From Armatimonadota bacterium (GTDB lineage: Bacteria > Armatimonadota > DTGP01 > JAKQQT01), in contig DASXVS010000048.1 of assembly GCA_036504095.1 (NCBI GenBank), forward strand, positions 62,001-126,000: a DNA stretch of 64,000 bases, read 5' to 3'. A program made the translations under genes and the position numbers. The notes beneath the pieces are model-generated. The model did not search any database. It was given only the letters and a program-made list of their open reading frames with translations, and was not told the DNA's origin. Below are positions 19,974-28,343 of this stretch, in pieces (position 1 is the stretch's first letter; every line of letters begins with the position of its first letter).

Positions 19974-21098
19974 ATGGCTGAACTCATTTCTGAAAGATGC
20001 GTTTTGGATGGCGTGCCCAAGGTCGAGTTCTATAGCGGGGGCCCACGCTGTCCCGAGGACGTCCCGTTCCCTTCGTGCCTGCGCGCATGCCTGGAATTCC
20101 TCGGCGATCCTGTCGGGTGCAAGCTGATCGATGCGCATGCTTCGACGTGGCGCCTGGACTGCGGATATGCTTTCCTGATGGCTTCGTCGGGGTGCGCGTT
20201 TCGGCTTAGCTGGAAGCCCGGTTGGGAACAGGACAACGTCGATATCCGGTACATCTCCGACGATCCCGAGGCGCCCTTCCGCCATGCTTTCGAATCGGTG
20301 GGCTACGCGTATACGATTCTCCGCAAGGATATTGGAGAGTCGGCGATGCGCGACGCCATAGTCAACTCACTGCGACGATCACGCAGGCCCGTCATCGCAT
20401 TCGGAGTCATCCCGCCGCCTGAGTCTTGTATCGTCACCGGTTACGACGAGGGCGGTGAAGTGCTAATCGGCTGGAATTACTTCCAGAGTCTCGCGCCGTT
20501 CAACGCGGGTGTGGAGTTCGAACCGACGGGAGAGTTCCGCAAACGCGATTGGTTCGCGGACACCGAGGGTATCATTCTCATCGGGGAGAAAGGGCCCGTC
20601 CCCGATGCCCGCAAGGCCTTTCTGGAGTCGTTGCGCTGGGCGCTCCAGGTATGCCGCACTCCGTTTGTTGAAGCATGGGGACGGCACAACGGTTTCGCCG
20701 CGTATTCCGCCTGGGCCGCGCATTTGCTGCGCGACGAGGACTTCGCCACAGACGATCTCGACAGGCTGCGAATCCTTTTCGAAGTTCACGATGATGCCGT
20801 CGGCACGGTGGCCGAGGGGCGCTGGTACGCAAGCGAATACCTCAAGATGGTGGCGCAAAAAGAGCCCGCGATGGCATCCGAGCTGCTGGACGCCGCAGAG
20901 TGTTACGTTGCTGAGCACGACCTGATGTGGGAGGCTTGGGGTCAGGTGGGCGGTAATGGCCGGGACGACGACAAAGTGCGCAAGCTCAAGCAACCTCACG
21001 TCCGCCGCGCTGTCGCCTCGATCGTTGAGCGTGCCCGACAACAGGATATCGAAGCCGCAAATCACCTCCAGAAAGCCCTTGCCATCGCAACAGGCTGA
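19974..21098 (+). CDS. BtrH-like / papain-fold-like conserved protein
   Basis: A 374-residue soluble protein. The N-terminal part (FPSCLRACLEFLG about residues 37-49, then CGYAFLMASSGCAFRLSW) resembles the BtrH N-terminal family, which shares features with C39-like cysteine peptidases and acyl transferases: a Cys near the N-terminus and a later glycine-rich stretch (CIVTGYDEGGEVLIGWNYFQ). The C-terminal 170 residues are helical with no recognised motif. GGAGG precedes the ATG at 19974 by about 11 bases; the TTG at 19944 is rejected. Function unknown; the family match is by pattern only. It follows pepF on the same strand. Confidence 0.5.
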   Translation: MAELISERCVLDGVPKVEFYSGGPRCPEDVPFPSCLRACLEFLGDPVGCKLIDAHASTWRLDCGYAFLMASSGCAFRLSWKPGWEQDNVDIRYISDDPEAPFRHAFESVGYAYTILRKDIGESAMRDAIVNSLRRSRRPVIAFGVIPPPESCIVTGYDEGGEVLIGWNYFQSLAPFNAGVEFEPTGEFRKRDWFADTEGIILIGEKGPVPDARKAFLESLRWALQVCRTPFVEAWGRHNGFAAYSAWAAHLLRDEDFATDDLDRLRILFEVHDDAVGTVAEGRWYASEYLKMVAQKEPAMASELLDAAECYVAEHDLMWEAWGQVGGNGRDDDKVRKLKQPHVRRAVASIVERARQQDIEAANHLQKALAIATG

Positions 21099-21164
21099 GG
21101 CCGCGTCAGATCGACCGCCCTCGCCGCGTCCCGGCCAGGGGCATCCCGGACGAAGGAGAGACAA

Positions 21165-22142
21165 ATGGAGTATCGCAGACTCGGTCGAAGCGGACTGCGT
21201 GTCAGCCCGCTTTGCCTCGGCACCATGAATTTCGGCCCGTTTGCGTCCGAAGAGGACAGTCACGCCATCATGGACCACGCCCTGGAACTCGGCATCAACT
21301 ATTTTGACACCGCCGACGTCTACGGCCGAAAGCCGGGCGAAGGCATCACGGAGCAGATTGTCGGGACATGGTTCGCCGGCGGAGGCGACCGGCGCGAGAA
21401 AACCGTCATCGCCACGAAAGTGTACGGAGGTATGGCACCGCTCGAATGGCCCAACTCCGCGCGCCTGTCCAAACGCCACATCATCGGCGCGTGCGAAGCC
21501 AGCCTCAAACGCCTTCAGACCGACCGTATCGACATCTACCAGATGCACCACATCGACCGCGAAACCCCATGGGACGAGGTCTGGGAGGCGTTCGAGATGC
21601 TCGTCCACCAGGGAAAGGTCCTCTACGCGGGGAGCAGCAATTTCGCCGGGTGGCACATCGCGCAGGCTTCAGAGGCCGCCAGGTCCCGGCATTTCCTCGG
21701 CCTCGTCTCCGAACAGAGCCTCTACAATCTGTCCGCCCGCACGGTGGAGCTCGAAGTCCTGCCTGCATGCCAGGCGTATGGCCTGGGCGTGATCGCATGG
21801 AGCCCGCTTGGCGGCGGATTCCTCGCCGGAGCACTGAGAAAAGCCTCGGAAGGGCGACGATCCGCGGAGCATACCCTGAAGCGGATTGACGATAACCGGC
21901 CGCAGTTGGAAAAGTGGGAAGCGCTGTGCGCCGACCTTGGCGAGCATCCGGCCGACGTGGCTCTGGCCTGGCTGTTGAACAATCCCGCCGTAACGGCTCC
22001 GATCATCGGTCCGCGCACGATGGATCAGTTCACCGGCGCACTGCATTCGCTGGAGATCAAACTGTCGCAGGAAACGCTTACAAAGCTGGACGCAATATTC
22101 CCCGGCCCCGGCGGAGCGGCGCCCGAAGCGTACGCATGGTAA
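21165..22142 (+). CDS. Aldo/keto reductase
   Basis: NADPH-dependent oxidoreductase of 325 residues with a single TIM-barrel domain. It starts MEYRRLGRSGLRVSPLCLGTM, the usual beginning of the YajO/Tas group. The catalytic tetrad is visible: Asp and Tyr in FDTADVYG, Lys in TVIATKV, His in QMHHIDRE. The cofactor-binding end is present (TAPIIGPRTMDQ). AAGGAGAG lies before the ATG. Substrate cannot be assigned. It is 66 bases after the BtrH-like gene. Confidence 0.92.
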   Translation: MEYRRLGRSGLRVSPLCLGTMNFGPFASEEDSHAIMDHALELGINYFDTADVYGRKPGEGITEQIVGTWFAGGGDRREKTVIATKVYGGMAPLEWPNSARLSKRHIIGACEASLKRLQTDRIDIYQMHHIDRETPWDEVWEAFEMLVHQGKVLYAGSSNFAGWHIAQASEAARSRHFLGLVSEQSLYNLSARTVELEVLPACQAYGLGVIAWSPLGGGFLAGALRKASEGRRSAEHTLKRIDDNRPQLEKWEALCADLGEHPADVALAWLLNNPAVTAPIIGPRTMDQFTGALHSLEIKLSQETLTKLDAIFPGPGGAAPEAYAW

Positions 22143-22223
22143 CGAAGTGGGCAACGATCAGCAGATTGGAGCACATATCCACTCTGCTGACTGTTGCCTC
22201 CAGAAATATCCGCGTAAATTCCT

Positions 22224-22252
22224 TTGCTTTTTGTAATGTAATGTGCTATTAT
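22224..22252 (+). promoter_or_regulatory. Sigma70-type promoter for the RRM gene
   Basis: TTGCTT at 22224-22229 and TATTAT at 22247-22252 with a 17-base spacer, in an AT-rich stretch that stands out from the GC-rich surroundings. It predicts transcription starting near 22259. Confidence 0.65.
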
Positions 22253-22258
22253 CTACTT

Positions 22259-22466
22259 GCACGTGGTGTGCACCTGCATATGTCGCTCCGGTCTCCTGGC
22301 TAACCATCTGATCCAGCCCGTTTGCTCTTTATCAACAAATAGACTCGCTCCGTGGGCTGATGTTTGTCCTTCCCGGACTCTCCGGTTCCCTTCCGTCTCG
22401 AGTTTCATGGCACACCTCGTAGCGAAACCCGCCCCTCAATGGGGCCATGTCCGGAAGGAAACTTGA
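22259..22466 (+). promoter_or_regulatory. Long 5' leader of the RRM gene
   Basis: About 208 bases lie between the predicted transcription start and the ATG at 22467. There is no credible ORF in the leader. It includes a small stem (CCCC-TCAAT-GGGG near 22432-22445) and GGAAGGAAA before the start codon. Leaders of this length are typical of cold-induced genes, where leader folding controls translation; that role is inferred here. Confidence 0.45.
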
Positions 22467-22841
22467 ATGAGTAAACGGCTTTACGTGGGCAACCTGTCCT
22501 ACGAAACGCGCGAATCTGATCTGCAGACGGCTTTCCAGCCGTACGGCGTCACCGACATCCACATGCCCACAGACAGCATGTCCGGCCGCCCGCGCGGATT
22601 TGCGTTTGTCACGGTTGAAGACAACCAGGCCGCCCAGGCCATCTCGGATTGGGAAGGCAAGGACCTCCAGGGTCGCACGCTGACCGTTAACGAAGCCAAG
22701 CCGCGCGAAGAGCGCAGCGGTGGCGGCGGACGTTCCAGCTACGGCGGCGGTGGCGGCTACGGTGGCGGCAGCGGCGGCGGCGGCGGACGCAGTGGTGGCG
22801 GACGCAGCAGCGGTGGCGGCGGTCGCAGCAGCGGCTGGTAA
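22467..22841 (+). CDS. Glycine-rich RRM RNA-binding protein
   Basis: A 124-residue cytoplasmic RNA-binding protein. One RRM covers residues 3-82, with RNP2 as LYVGNL (5-10) and RNP1 as RGFAFVTV (43-50), including the aromatic residues that stack on RNA. The tail (about 84-124) is Gly/Ser/Arg rich. The layout equals the bacterial Rbp proteins known from cyanobacteria and others, often cold-induced. A strong promoter and a 208-base leader lie upstream and a perfect hairpin terminator downstream, so it is a single-gene transcript. Confidence 0.93.
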   Translation: MSKRLYVGNLSYETRESDLQTAFQPYGVTDIHMPTDSMSGRPRGFAFVTVEDNQAAQAISDWEGKDLQGRTLTVNEAKPREERSGGGGRSSYGGGGGYGGGSGGGGGRSGGGRSSGGGGRSSGW

Positions 22842-22862
22842 TCGCCAGATTGCCTTAGCGTT

Positions 22863-22906
22863 AACAAGAAGAGTGCCGTCCAAATAGGCGGCACTCTTCT
22901 TGTTTT
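22863..22906. terminator. Perfect 16-bp hairpin, bidirectional terminator
   Basis: Arms 22863-22878 and 22889-22904 are exact reverse complements (AACAAGAAGAGTGCCG on the left) around a 10-base loop, with a T-run after the right arm. It lies between the convergent RRM and PEP-CTERM genes and can serve both. Confidence 0.9.
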
Positions 22907-22910
22907 CGGA

Positions 22911-23510
22911 TCACCGCGAAACGACAGCTCGTTGCTTCCTGAGAGCGAGGCCGGCCAGGCCTGGTAGCGATGAGGCGATAAGCGTTAATGTTCCGGGCTC
23001 TGGTATTGCCGGCGCATTGACTTTTCCTCGAATCGTCAGGGTCGCGGGAGCCTCGAATCCACCGTACTGGTTCCGCTTGTACTCGCCCGCTTCCAGAAGA
23101 AACGTTCCCCTGCCGGTAGCCCCGACAAAGCGACCCCCTCCATGGGTGATGGTGAAACTCCCACCGTAGCGATATGCGGTGCCTTGCGCGGAGAGGGTAT
23201 AGAGCGCAGCCAACACGTCCCCATTGGTTCCGTACAGGCTGACGCCTCCGAGGTCGCCCGCTTGCGAATACTCTAGATTCCCAAATATGTTGACGAACCC
23301 CTCGCTAGAGAAATAGGCGGTAGTGAGGCCGGACGGCGCAGACGCGTTCTCGGTCGACGCGCCGAACGAGGATCTGGGCCAGGAGAGCACGTGCCAGCCA
23401 GCAGTGCCGGAGTATACGGCGTCGATGGCGACAGTCTGAACCGGGGAGGAAGCGCCGGCAGAAACCAGCGCAATCGTCCCAAGAAGGATGAGTGCAGCGA
23501 ATCTGCTCAC
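22911..23510 (-). CDS. PEP-CTERM exosortase-sorted exported protein
   Basis: A protein of about 199 residues with an N-terminal signal peptide (RFAALILLGTIALVSAG) and a C-terminal sorting signal: IPEPGTLTLIASSLPGLAGL, then a basic end RKQRAVVSR. Such proteins are cut and anchored or released by an exosortase, usually into an extracellular matrix. The middle is beta-rich and not recognised. The frame is open from a TTG at 23534, but AGGAGA about nine bases before the GTG at 23510 supports the shorter start. No exosortase gene is in the window. Confidence 0.85.
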   Translation of the reverse strand: MSRFAALILLGTIALVSAGASSPVQTVAIDAVYSGTAGWHVLSWPRSSFGASTENASAPSGLTTAYFSSEGFVNIFGNLEYSQAGDLGGVSLYGTNGDVLAALYTLSAQGTAYRYGGSFTITHGGGRFVGATGRGTFLLEAGEYKRNQYGGFEAPATLTIRGKVNAPAIPEPGTLTLIASSLPGLAGLALRKQRAVVSR

Positions 23511-23534
23511 TGTGATTGTTCTCCTCAACCGCAA

Positions 23535-23929
23535 ACAACGTTGGCGGAATACGGGGTTGAAAAGCTCTGTGCGGCCTGATGTGTCCCACTAAGCGCGCCA
23601 ACGCCGTGTCGTTGCCTACGCTTTCGCGGCGTGACCGGTCGAGACAAGAGCCCCGCCTGCAGCCTTCTCGTCATTCCGATAATGTGGCGCCGCCGCCAGG
23701 CAGCTTTCCGCATTTACTGGACGCGCGAACGAACGAGGGGTTCCCGGATGGATGACCTTAATGGTTCGAACGCGGCCGCCGATTTTCATACGGACAAGAA
23801 GTGTATCCTCAGCGATTATGAGTCGGCGTGCCGGAACCCTGTCCGGAACGGCTGGAACCAAGGGGGATTACGGTCGCGGTAAATTGCCCCTATGATCTCC
23901 AGTTCGCCACCTATGTACAGCGATGCGAG
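23535..23929. other. Intergenic stretch with no supported gene
   Basis: Nearly 400 bases between two minus-strand genes. Short open frames of 81-83 codons exist on both strands (23616-23861 minus, 23631-23882 plus) but have no recognisable motif and no convincing start signal. No clear repeat or hairpin was seen. Confidence 0.4.
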
Positions 23930-24913
23930 TTATGATGCCCGCGTCGCCGCTCCAGACTTCGCGCTGGCGTAGGCGCCAAACGCCACCTTGACCGCCGCCA
24001 GGCCGTCCTCGCCCGTCACGGGCACAGGTTTGCCGGATTCCACCGCTTCCACGAATGCTTTCACCATCGCGAGGTCGATATTGTCGCACCACGGCGCCTC
24101 ATCCATGCGGCCGGTTTCCTCGGAGTATACCCGGAAATGCTGGGCGAAGAGGTCGCCATAGACAGATCCCTTTTCGCCGATGATCTCCAGAGTCACATCT
24201 CCCCACGTGGGGTAGGATTTTGGCCGAGACCACGAGCAATCGAGGGTGGCGAACATACCGGATTCGTAACGGATCAGCATGGTGCCGGCATCGTCGAAAT
24301 CCTTGTGATGGAACGAATTGTCCACTTCGGCGAACACGGTGGACGCCCTGTCGCCGGTGAGCCAGTGGATCAGATCGGCCACGTGAACCGTATGGTCGAT
24401 CACGGCGCCGCCACCGGCCTTGGCCAGGTCGTTGAACCACGATCCCGGGTTGCGTCCCCGATTGGTGCCTTTGATCGCCTGCACCTTGCCGATGGCGCCG
24501 GAATCGATGGTGGCCTTCAGGCGCAAGGCAACCGGGCTGAAACGGCACGGGAACGCCGTCATCAGCGGTACCCCCGCTTCGCGGCAGGCAAAGATCATGG
24601 CCTCGCCGTCTGCAACGGACAACGCGAGCGGCTTCTCGCACAAGACGGCCAACTTGTGGGCGGCGGCCGCTCTCGTCAGCGGCGCGTGCTGCACATTCTC
24701 CGCGGTGATGATGACCGCGTTCAGGTCTGCGCTTAACAGCGTTTCCAGATCGGCATAGAACGCTGTGTTCCAACCGTCCGCCGCTGCCTTGCCGCGCGCG
24801 ACATCGTCGTCCCAAACGCCAACGAACTCCACGTTCGGCAGGGCGTTCAGACTGCTCGCGTAACTCCCGGCATGAACGTGCGCCGCACTCAACAAGCCAA
24901 CTCTAACCACCAT
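23930..24913 (-). CDS. Gfo/Idh/MocA family oxidoreductase
   Basis: NAD(P)-dependent sugar or inositol dehydrogenase-type enzyme of about 327 residues. An N-terminal Rossmann fold (VRVGLLSAAHVHAGSYASSL) is followed by the conserved CEKPLAL motif and a C-terminal alpha/beta domain with GGGAVIDHTVHVADLIHWL, which carries the usual catalytic His region. GGAGGTGGG directly precedes the ATG at 24913; the longer frame to 24967 runs into the repeat and is rejected. Substrate is not evident. Confidence 0.92.
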   Translation of the reverse strand: MVVRVGLLSAAHVHAGSYASSLNALPNVEFVGVWDDDVARGKAAADGWNTAFYADLETLLSADLNAVIITAENVQHAPLTRAAAAHKLAVLCEKPLALSVADGEAMIFACREAGVPLMTAFPCRFSPVALRLKATIDSGAIGKVQAIKGTNRGRNPGSWFNDLAKAGGGAVIDHTVHVADLIHWLTGDRASTVFAEVDNSFHHKDFDDAGTMLIRYESGMFATLDCSWSRPKSYPTWGDVTLEIIGEKGSVYGDLFAQHFRVYSEETGRMDEAPWCDNIDLAMVKAFVEAVESGKPVPVTGEDGLAAVKVAFGAYASAKSGAATRAS

Positions 24914-24932
24914 CCCACCTCCGTCACGAAAT

Positions 24933-24991
24933 ACCACAAAGGCACAAAGACACAAAGCTCGTATCACTTTGTGTCTTTGCGCCTTTGTGGT
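24933..24991. repeat. CTTTGTGN octamer inverted repeat
   Basis: Arms 24933-24957 and 24967-24991 are 25 bases each with one mismatch. Each arm is three near-copies of the octamer CTTTGTGN (or its complement). It lies between the nuoN stop and the Gfo/Idh start and would form a stable hairpin after nuoN. The same octamer recurs near 43498-43630 and 47676-47700. Confidence 0.85.
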
Positions 24992-24998
24992 TCAAGCA

Positions 24999-26585
24999 CT
25001 ACTTGCGTTGAGAGATCGCCGGCTTCGCTTCGTCCGGGCGGAACGTGGCATTCTGGGTCACAACGCTGTACAGCCACAGCGGCAACGCCCCGAGGAACAG
25101 GGTGATCGCCATCGACGCAACGATACCGGCCCGTAGCGTGCGCCCGACCGGCACAGCGGTCGTAACCTGCGGCTCGTCGAAGAACATGCGCTTGATGACG
25201 TTCAAATAGTAGTACGCCGCGATGACCGAATTCACAACGAGGACCAGCGCCAGAATATCGGTGGCGTTCCACGCGCCCCCGGAGAAAACTCCGTGAAGGC
25301 TTGGGTCGATCGCCGCGAAGAATATATAGTACTTCCCAAACCAACCGGCCATGGGCGGAATACCGGCCAGGCTGAGCATGAACACCGCCATCGCGGACGC
25401 GAGGGGCAGGTTGCGTTGCGCCAGTCCGGCATAATCGTCCAGATCCGATGAGTTCAGCCGGTTGTTAATCGCCGTCACCACACCGAACGCGCCGAGGTTC
25501 ATGAAGAGGTAGGTCACCGCGTAGATGAGAAGCGCCTGCAGCCCTTTGTCGGAGTTCCCGCCCGTCATCGCGGCCACAGCCACCAGCATATAGCCCACCT
25601 GACCGATACCTGAGTACGCAAGCATGCGCTTGATGTCGCGCTGATGCATCGCGACGACGTTGCCGACGACCATGCTCAATCCTGCGACGATCGCAATCAG
25701 CATAGCGGTGAGGCTGGCGAGCGTGTAATCGCCCGTTGCGAGATTTGGGACCAGGAAAACGCTCGCCACAACGCGGACCAGCACCGCAAGCCCGCCGATC
25801 TTCGAGGCAACGCTCAGGAACGCCGTGAATGGCGTCGGCGCGCCCTCATATGTGTCCGGCGCCCATTGGTGGAATGGGACCGCGGACACCTTGAACAGGA
25901 AACCTGACAGAACGAACACGACGGCGGCAAGCAGAAGCGGTGTCGGCGGTTGGGAGCAGACGGCGCGGATAACCGTGCTGAGGTTGGTGCTGGCCACGCT
26001 GCCGGGCATTCCGGTGGCGCTCAGGCCATAGAGAAGCGATATGCCGTAAAGCATCAGCGCGGAATTGAGGGCGCCGTACAGGAAGTACTTCAGAGCCGCT
26101 TCGTTGCTGCGCGCGTTCTCCCGGTAATATCCCGCCATCGCGTACGACGTGATGCTCAGGAACTCCATGCTCAGGTAGATGGTCACAAGGTCGGCAGCGC
26201 TGCATAGCAGCGATACCGCCAGCGTTGTGAAAACGATCAGGCCGTAAAACTCGCCAGGGGACGAGAACCGGCGGCTGTACTCGAACGCCATCGCCACCAC
26301 AACCATCGTGGCCGTGATCGCAATGCCCTTGAAGAGCAGGCTCAGCATGTCCACGCGCAGGTGGCCGCCGTGATCCACATCCTGGCCGACTGCCGCGCAC
26401 GAGGTCGCCAGCCATACCACCGACGCCAGCGCGGCGCCGAGGCCAAGCACCGTCAGGAGCGGGACCGCGCGATTGACGCGCGAATTCGGCGAACCGGTGA
26501 ACACAGCCACCAGGAGGAGTATCACCGCCACAAGCGTGAGGATGATCTCCGGAGCCATCAGTGTATAACTATTGAAAGGAGACAT
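24999..26585 (-). CDS. nuoN: NADH-quinone oxidoreductase subunit N
   Basis: One of the three antiporter-like proton-pumping subunits of respiratory complex I. About 528 residues with about 14 membrane helices. FLSITSYAMAGYYRENARSN carries the conserved Glu/Lys-type charged positions, and SGFLFKVSAVPFHQWAPDTY holds the essential Lys and the HxW motif shared by L, M and N. The start at 26585 (MSPFNSYTLMAPEIIL) fits the family; no Shine-Dalgarno is visible and ATG 26558 is an alternative. Last gene of the nuoHIJKLMN cluster, 33 bases after nuoM. Confidence 0.96.
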   Translation of the reverse strand: MSPFNSYTLMAPEIILTLVAVILLLVAVFTGSPNSRVNRAVPLLTVLGLGAALASVVWLATSCAAVGQDVDHGGHLRVDMLSLLFKGIAITATMVVVAMAFEYSRRFSSPGEFYGLIVFTTLAVSLLCSAADLVTIYLSMEFLSITSYAMAGYYRENARSNEAALKYFLYGALNSALMLYGISLLYGLSATGMPGSVASTNLSTVIRAVCSQPPTPLLLAAVVFVLSGFLFKVSAVPFHQWAPDTYEGAPTPFTAFLSVASKIGGLAVLVRVVASVFLVPNLATGDYTLASLTAMLIAIVAGLSMVVGNVVAMHQRDIKRMLAYSGIGQVGYMLVAVAAMTGGNSDKGLQALLIYAVTYLFMNLGAFGVVTAINNRLNSSDLDDYAGLAQRNLPLASAMAVFMLSLAGIPPMAGWFGKYYIFFAAIDPSLHGVFSGGAWNATDILALVLVVNSVIAAYYYLNVIKRMFFDEPQVTTAVPVGRTLRAGIVASMAITLFLGALPLWLYSVVTQNATFRPDEAKPAISQRK

Positions 26586-26618
26586 AATCGAATCGGTCCG
26601 GGCCGCGCAAGGCAACCG

Positions 26619-28196
26619 TCAGCCGTTTGACCCCGCAACCGGCACGCCCGGGCCCGTGTCCTGCGCGATTGATTGCACCACGTTGTCTGTCGCCGGCCCC
26701 ACAACCTTCAGCGCGAAGTACGGATAGACACCCAGCACAATCGTCGCGGCCAGCAGTGGTCCCAGAGACCAGTGCTCCCGGGCCTCCATGTCCTTGATGT
26801 CCTTCCACTTCGGATTGAGCGGACCGAGAAGCAGTTTCTCCACGGTGCGAAGGAACAGCGCTGCTGTGACGATAAGCCCGATCACCGCGAACGACGTGAG
26901 GCCAGGGAAAACGCGGAAGGAGCCTACGAAGCACATCAGCTCGCTCACAAACCCCGCGAGGCTGGGAAGGCCGAGCGATGCAAACGCGCAGACCGTGAAG
27001 TAGAAGGAATACTGCGGCACCACCTCACCGAGCCCCCCGTAAGCGGAGAGATCGCGCGTGTGCGTCATGCGGTCGTAGACTACACCGACGAGGAAGAAGA
27101 GTGCGCCCGTCACGACTCCGTGGGTGATCATCTGCCACAGCGCACCCTGAAGGGCCAGGTTCTTAGCCGCGACCAAAGCGTTGTACTCGGCGCTTCCCAC
27201 GGCGTATTTGGCCGGGATCGCCGCCATCGCTGCGCCGATGCCCATCATCATGTAACCCATGTGATTTACCGACGTGTAGGCGATGAGCCGCTTGAAGTCG
27301 GTCTGGGCCATCGCGCAGAAGGCGCCGTACACCACGCCGATAACGCCCATGAGGAACACCCACCACGCCATTGTGTGGCACGCGTTCGGCAGCATCGGCA
27401 TGACGATGCGGATGATGCCGTACCCGCCGAGTTTCAGCAGGACGCCGGCCAGGATGACGGAGCCCGCGGTCGGCGCTTCGGTGTGGGCATCCGGGAGCCA
27501 CGTATGGAACGGGAACATCGGCACCTTGATCGCGAATGCGATGAACAGTCCGAACCAGGCCAGCAGTTCCGTGCCTGATTTGGCGTACGGGTGCAGTTTG
27601 GAGAGTTCGAGAATGTCAAAAGTGCCGCACTGCAGCCGGAGACTGATGATCGTCAGCAGCATCAGCACTGAGCCGGCCAACGTGTACAGGAAGAACTTGA
27701 TGCTCGCGTAAGCCTTGTTCTTGCCGCCCCATATCCCGATGATGAAGTACATCGGGACCAGGCCGATTTCCCAGAACACGTAGAACAGGAAGAAATCCAG
27801 CGCCAGGAACGTTCCGTACATGCCGACCGCCAGCAGGAGAAAGAGCGCCATGTATTCCTTGACACGCTCTTCGATGCGGTAGCTGTAGATAATGCATAAA
27901 GGCATCAGAACGCCCGTGAGCACGACCAGCGGCAGGCTGAGGCCGTCGATGCCCATTTTGTAGAACGCCTTCAGGCCGGGAACCCATTCGTGCACTTCCG
28001 TCAATTGCATGACGCCGCTCGCGCGGGTGTTGAATGCCATCAGAGCACCGACCACGCACCCCAGCGATATCAGCGCGAACGCCAGCGCCACGCGACGGAT
28101 CAGCATTTTGTTCTCGCGCGGAAGCGCCATGATGATGACCGCGCCAAGCAACGGCGTAAACGTTATTAGTGAGAGCCAAGGCACTCCAGTGTTCAA
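26619..28196 (-). CDS. nuoM: NADH-quinone oxidoreductase subunit M
   Basis: Antiporter-like proton-pumping subunit of complex I, 525 residues, about 14 membrane helices. The family motif FWEIGLVPMYFIIGIWGG holds the essential Glu; AFAIKVPMFPFHTWLPDAHT holds the Lys and HTWLPDAH signature. The TTG at 28196 is chosen because GGAGG lies about seven bases upstream (28204-28208) and no ATG is near. A repeat block of about 150 bases separates it from nuoL. Confidence 0.97.
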   Translation of the reverse strand: MNTGVPWLSLITFTPLLGAVIIMALPRENKMLIRRVALAFALISLGCVVGALMAFNTRASGVMQLTEVHEWVPGLKAFYKMGIDGLSLPLVVLTGVLMPLCIIYSYRIEERVKEYMALFLLLAVGMYGTFLALDFFLFYVFWEIGLVPMYFIIGIWGGKNKAYASIKFFLYTLAGSVLMLLTIISLRLQCGTFDILELSKLHPYAKSGTELLAWFGLFIAFAIKVPMFPFHTWLPDAHTEAPTAGSVILAGVLLKLGGYGIIRIVMPMLPNACHTMAWWVFLMGVIGVVYGAFCAMAQTDFKRLIAYTSVNHMGYMMMGIGAAMAAIPAKYAVGSAEYNALVAAKNLALQGALWQMITHGVVTGALFFLVGVVYDRMTHTRDLSAYGGLGEVVPQYSFYFTVCAFASLGLPSLAGFVSELMCFVGSFRVFPGLTSFAVIGLIVTAALFLRTVEKLLLGPLNPKWKDIKDMEAREHWSLGPLLAATIVLGVYPYFALKVVGPATDNVVQSIAQDTGPGVPVAGSNG

Positions 28197-28227
28197 ATCT
28201 CAGCCTCCAATATACTGCCCTTCATTC

Positions 28228-28342
28228 GTTCGGCAGGTCGGGACTCCGTGCCCAACATTCTACGTGATCCTCGCCAGCTTTCGGTAGGTCGGGCCTCCGC
28301 GCCCGATGCGATACAGCGTCGGGCACTGAGGCCCGACCTGCC
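28228..28342. repeat. REP-like GGTCGGG...CCCGACC element
   Basis: Short palindromic words recur: GGTCGGGACTCCGTGCCCA near 28231, GGTCGGGCCTCCGCGCCCGA near 28287, and CGTCGGGC...GCCCGACCTGCC ending at 28342. Outer arms CGGTAGGTCGGGCCTC (from 28281) and GAGGCCCGACCTGCC (to 28342) are nearly complementary. The block fills the nuoM-nuoL gap. Confidence 0.7.
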
Positions 28343-28343
28343 A

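Noticed and set aside
20463-21656. 397-codon open frame on the minus strand
   Set aside because: Antisense to the BtrH-like and aldo/keto reductase genes; its translation has no recognisable motif.
23616-23861. 81-codon minus-strand frame as a gene
   Set aside because: No motif, no good start signal and no operon context; kept only as a note in the intergenic entry.
24914-24967. Longer N-terminus for the Gfo/Idh/MocA enzyme
   Set aside because: The extra 18 codons are read from the CTTTGTGN repeat; a Shine-Dalgarno lies next to ATG 24913.
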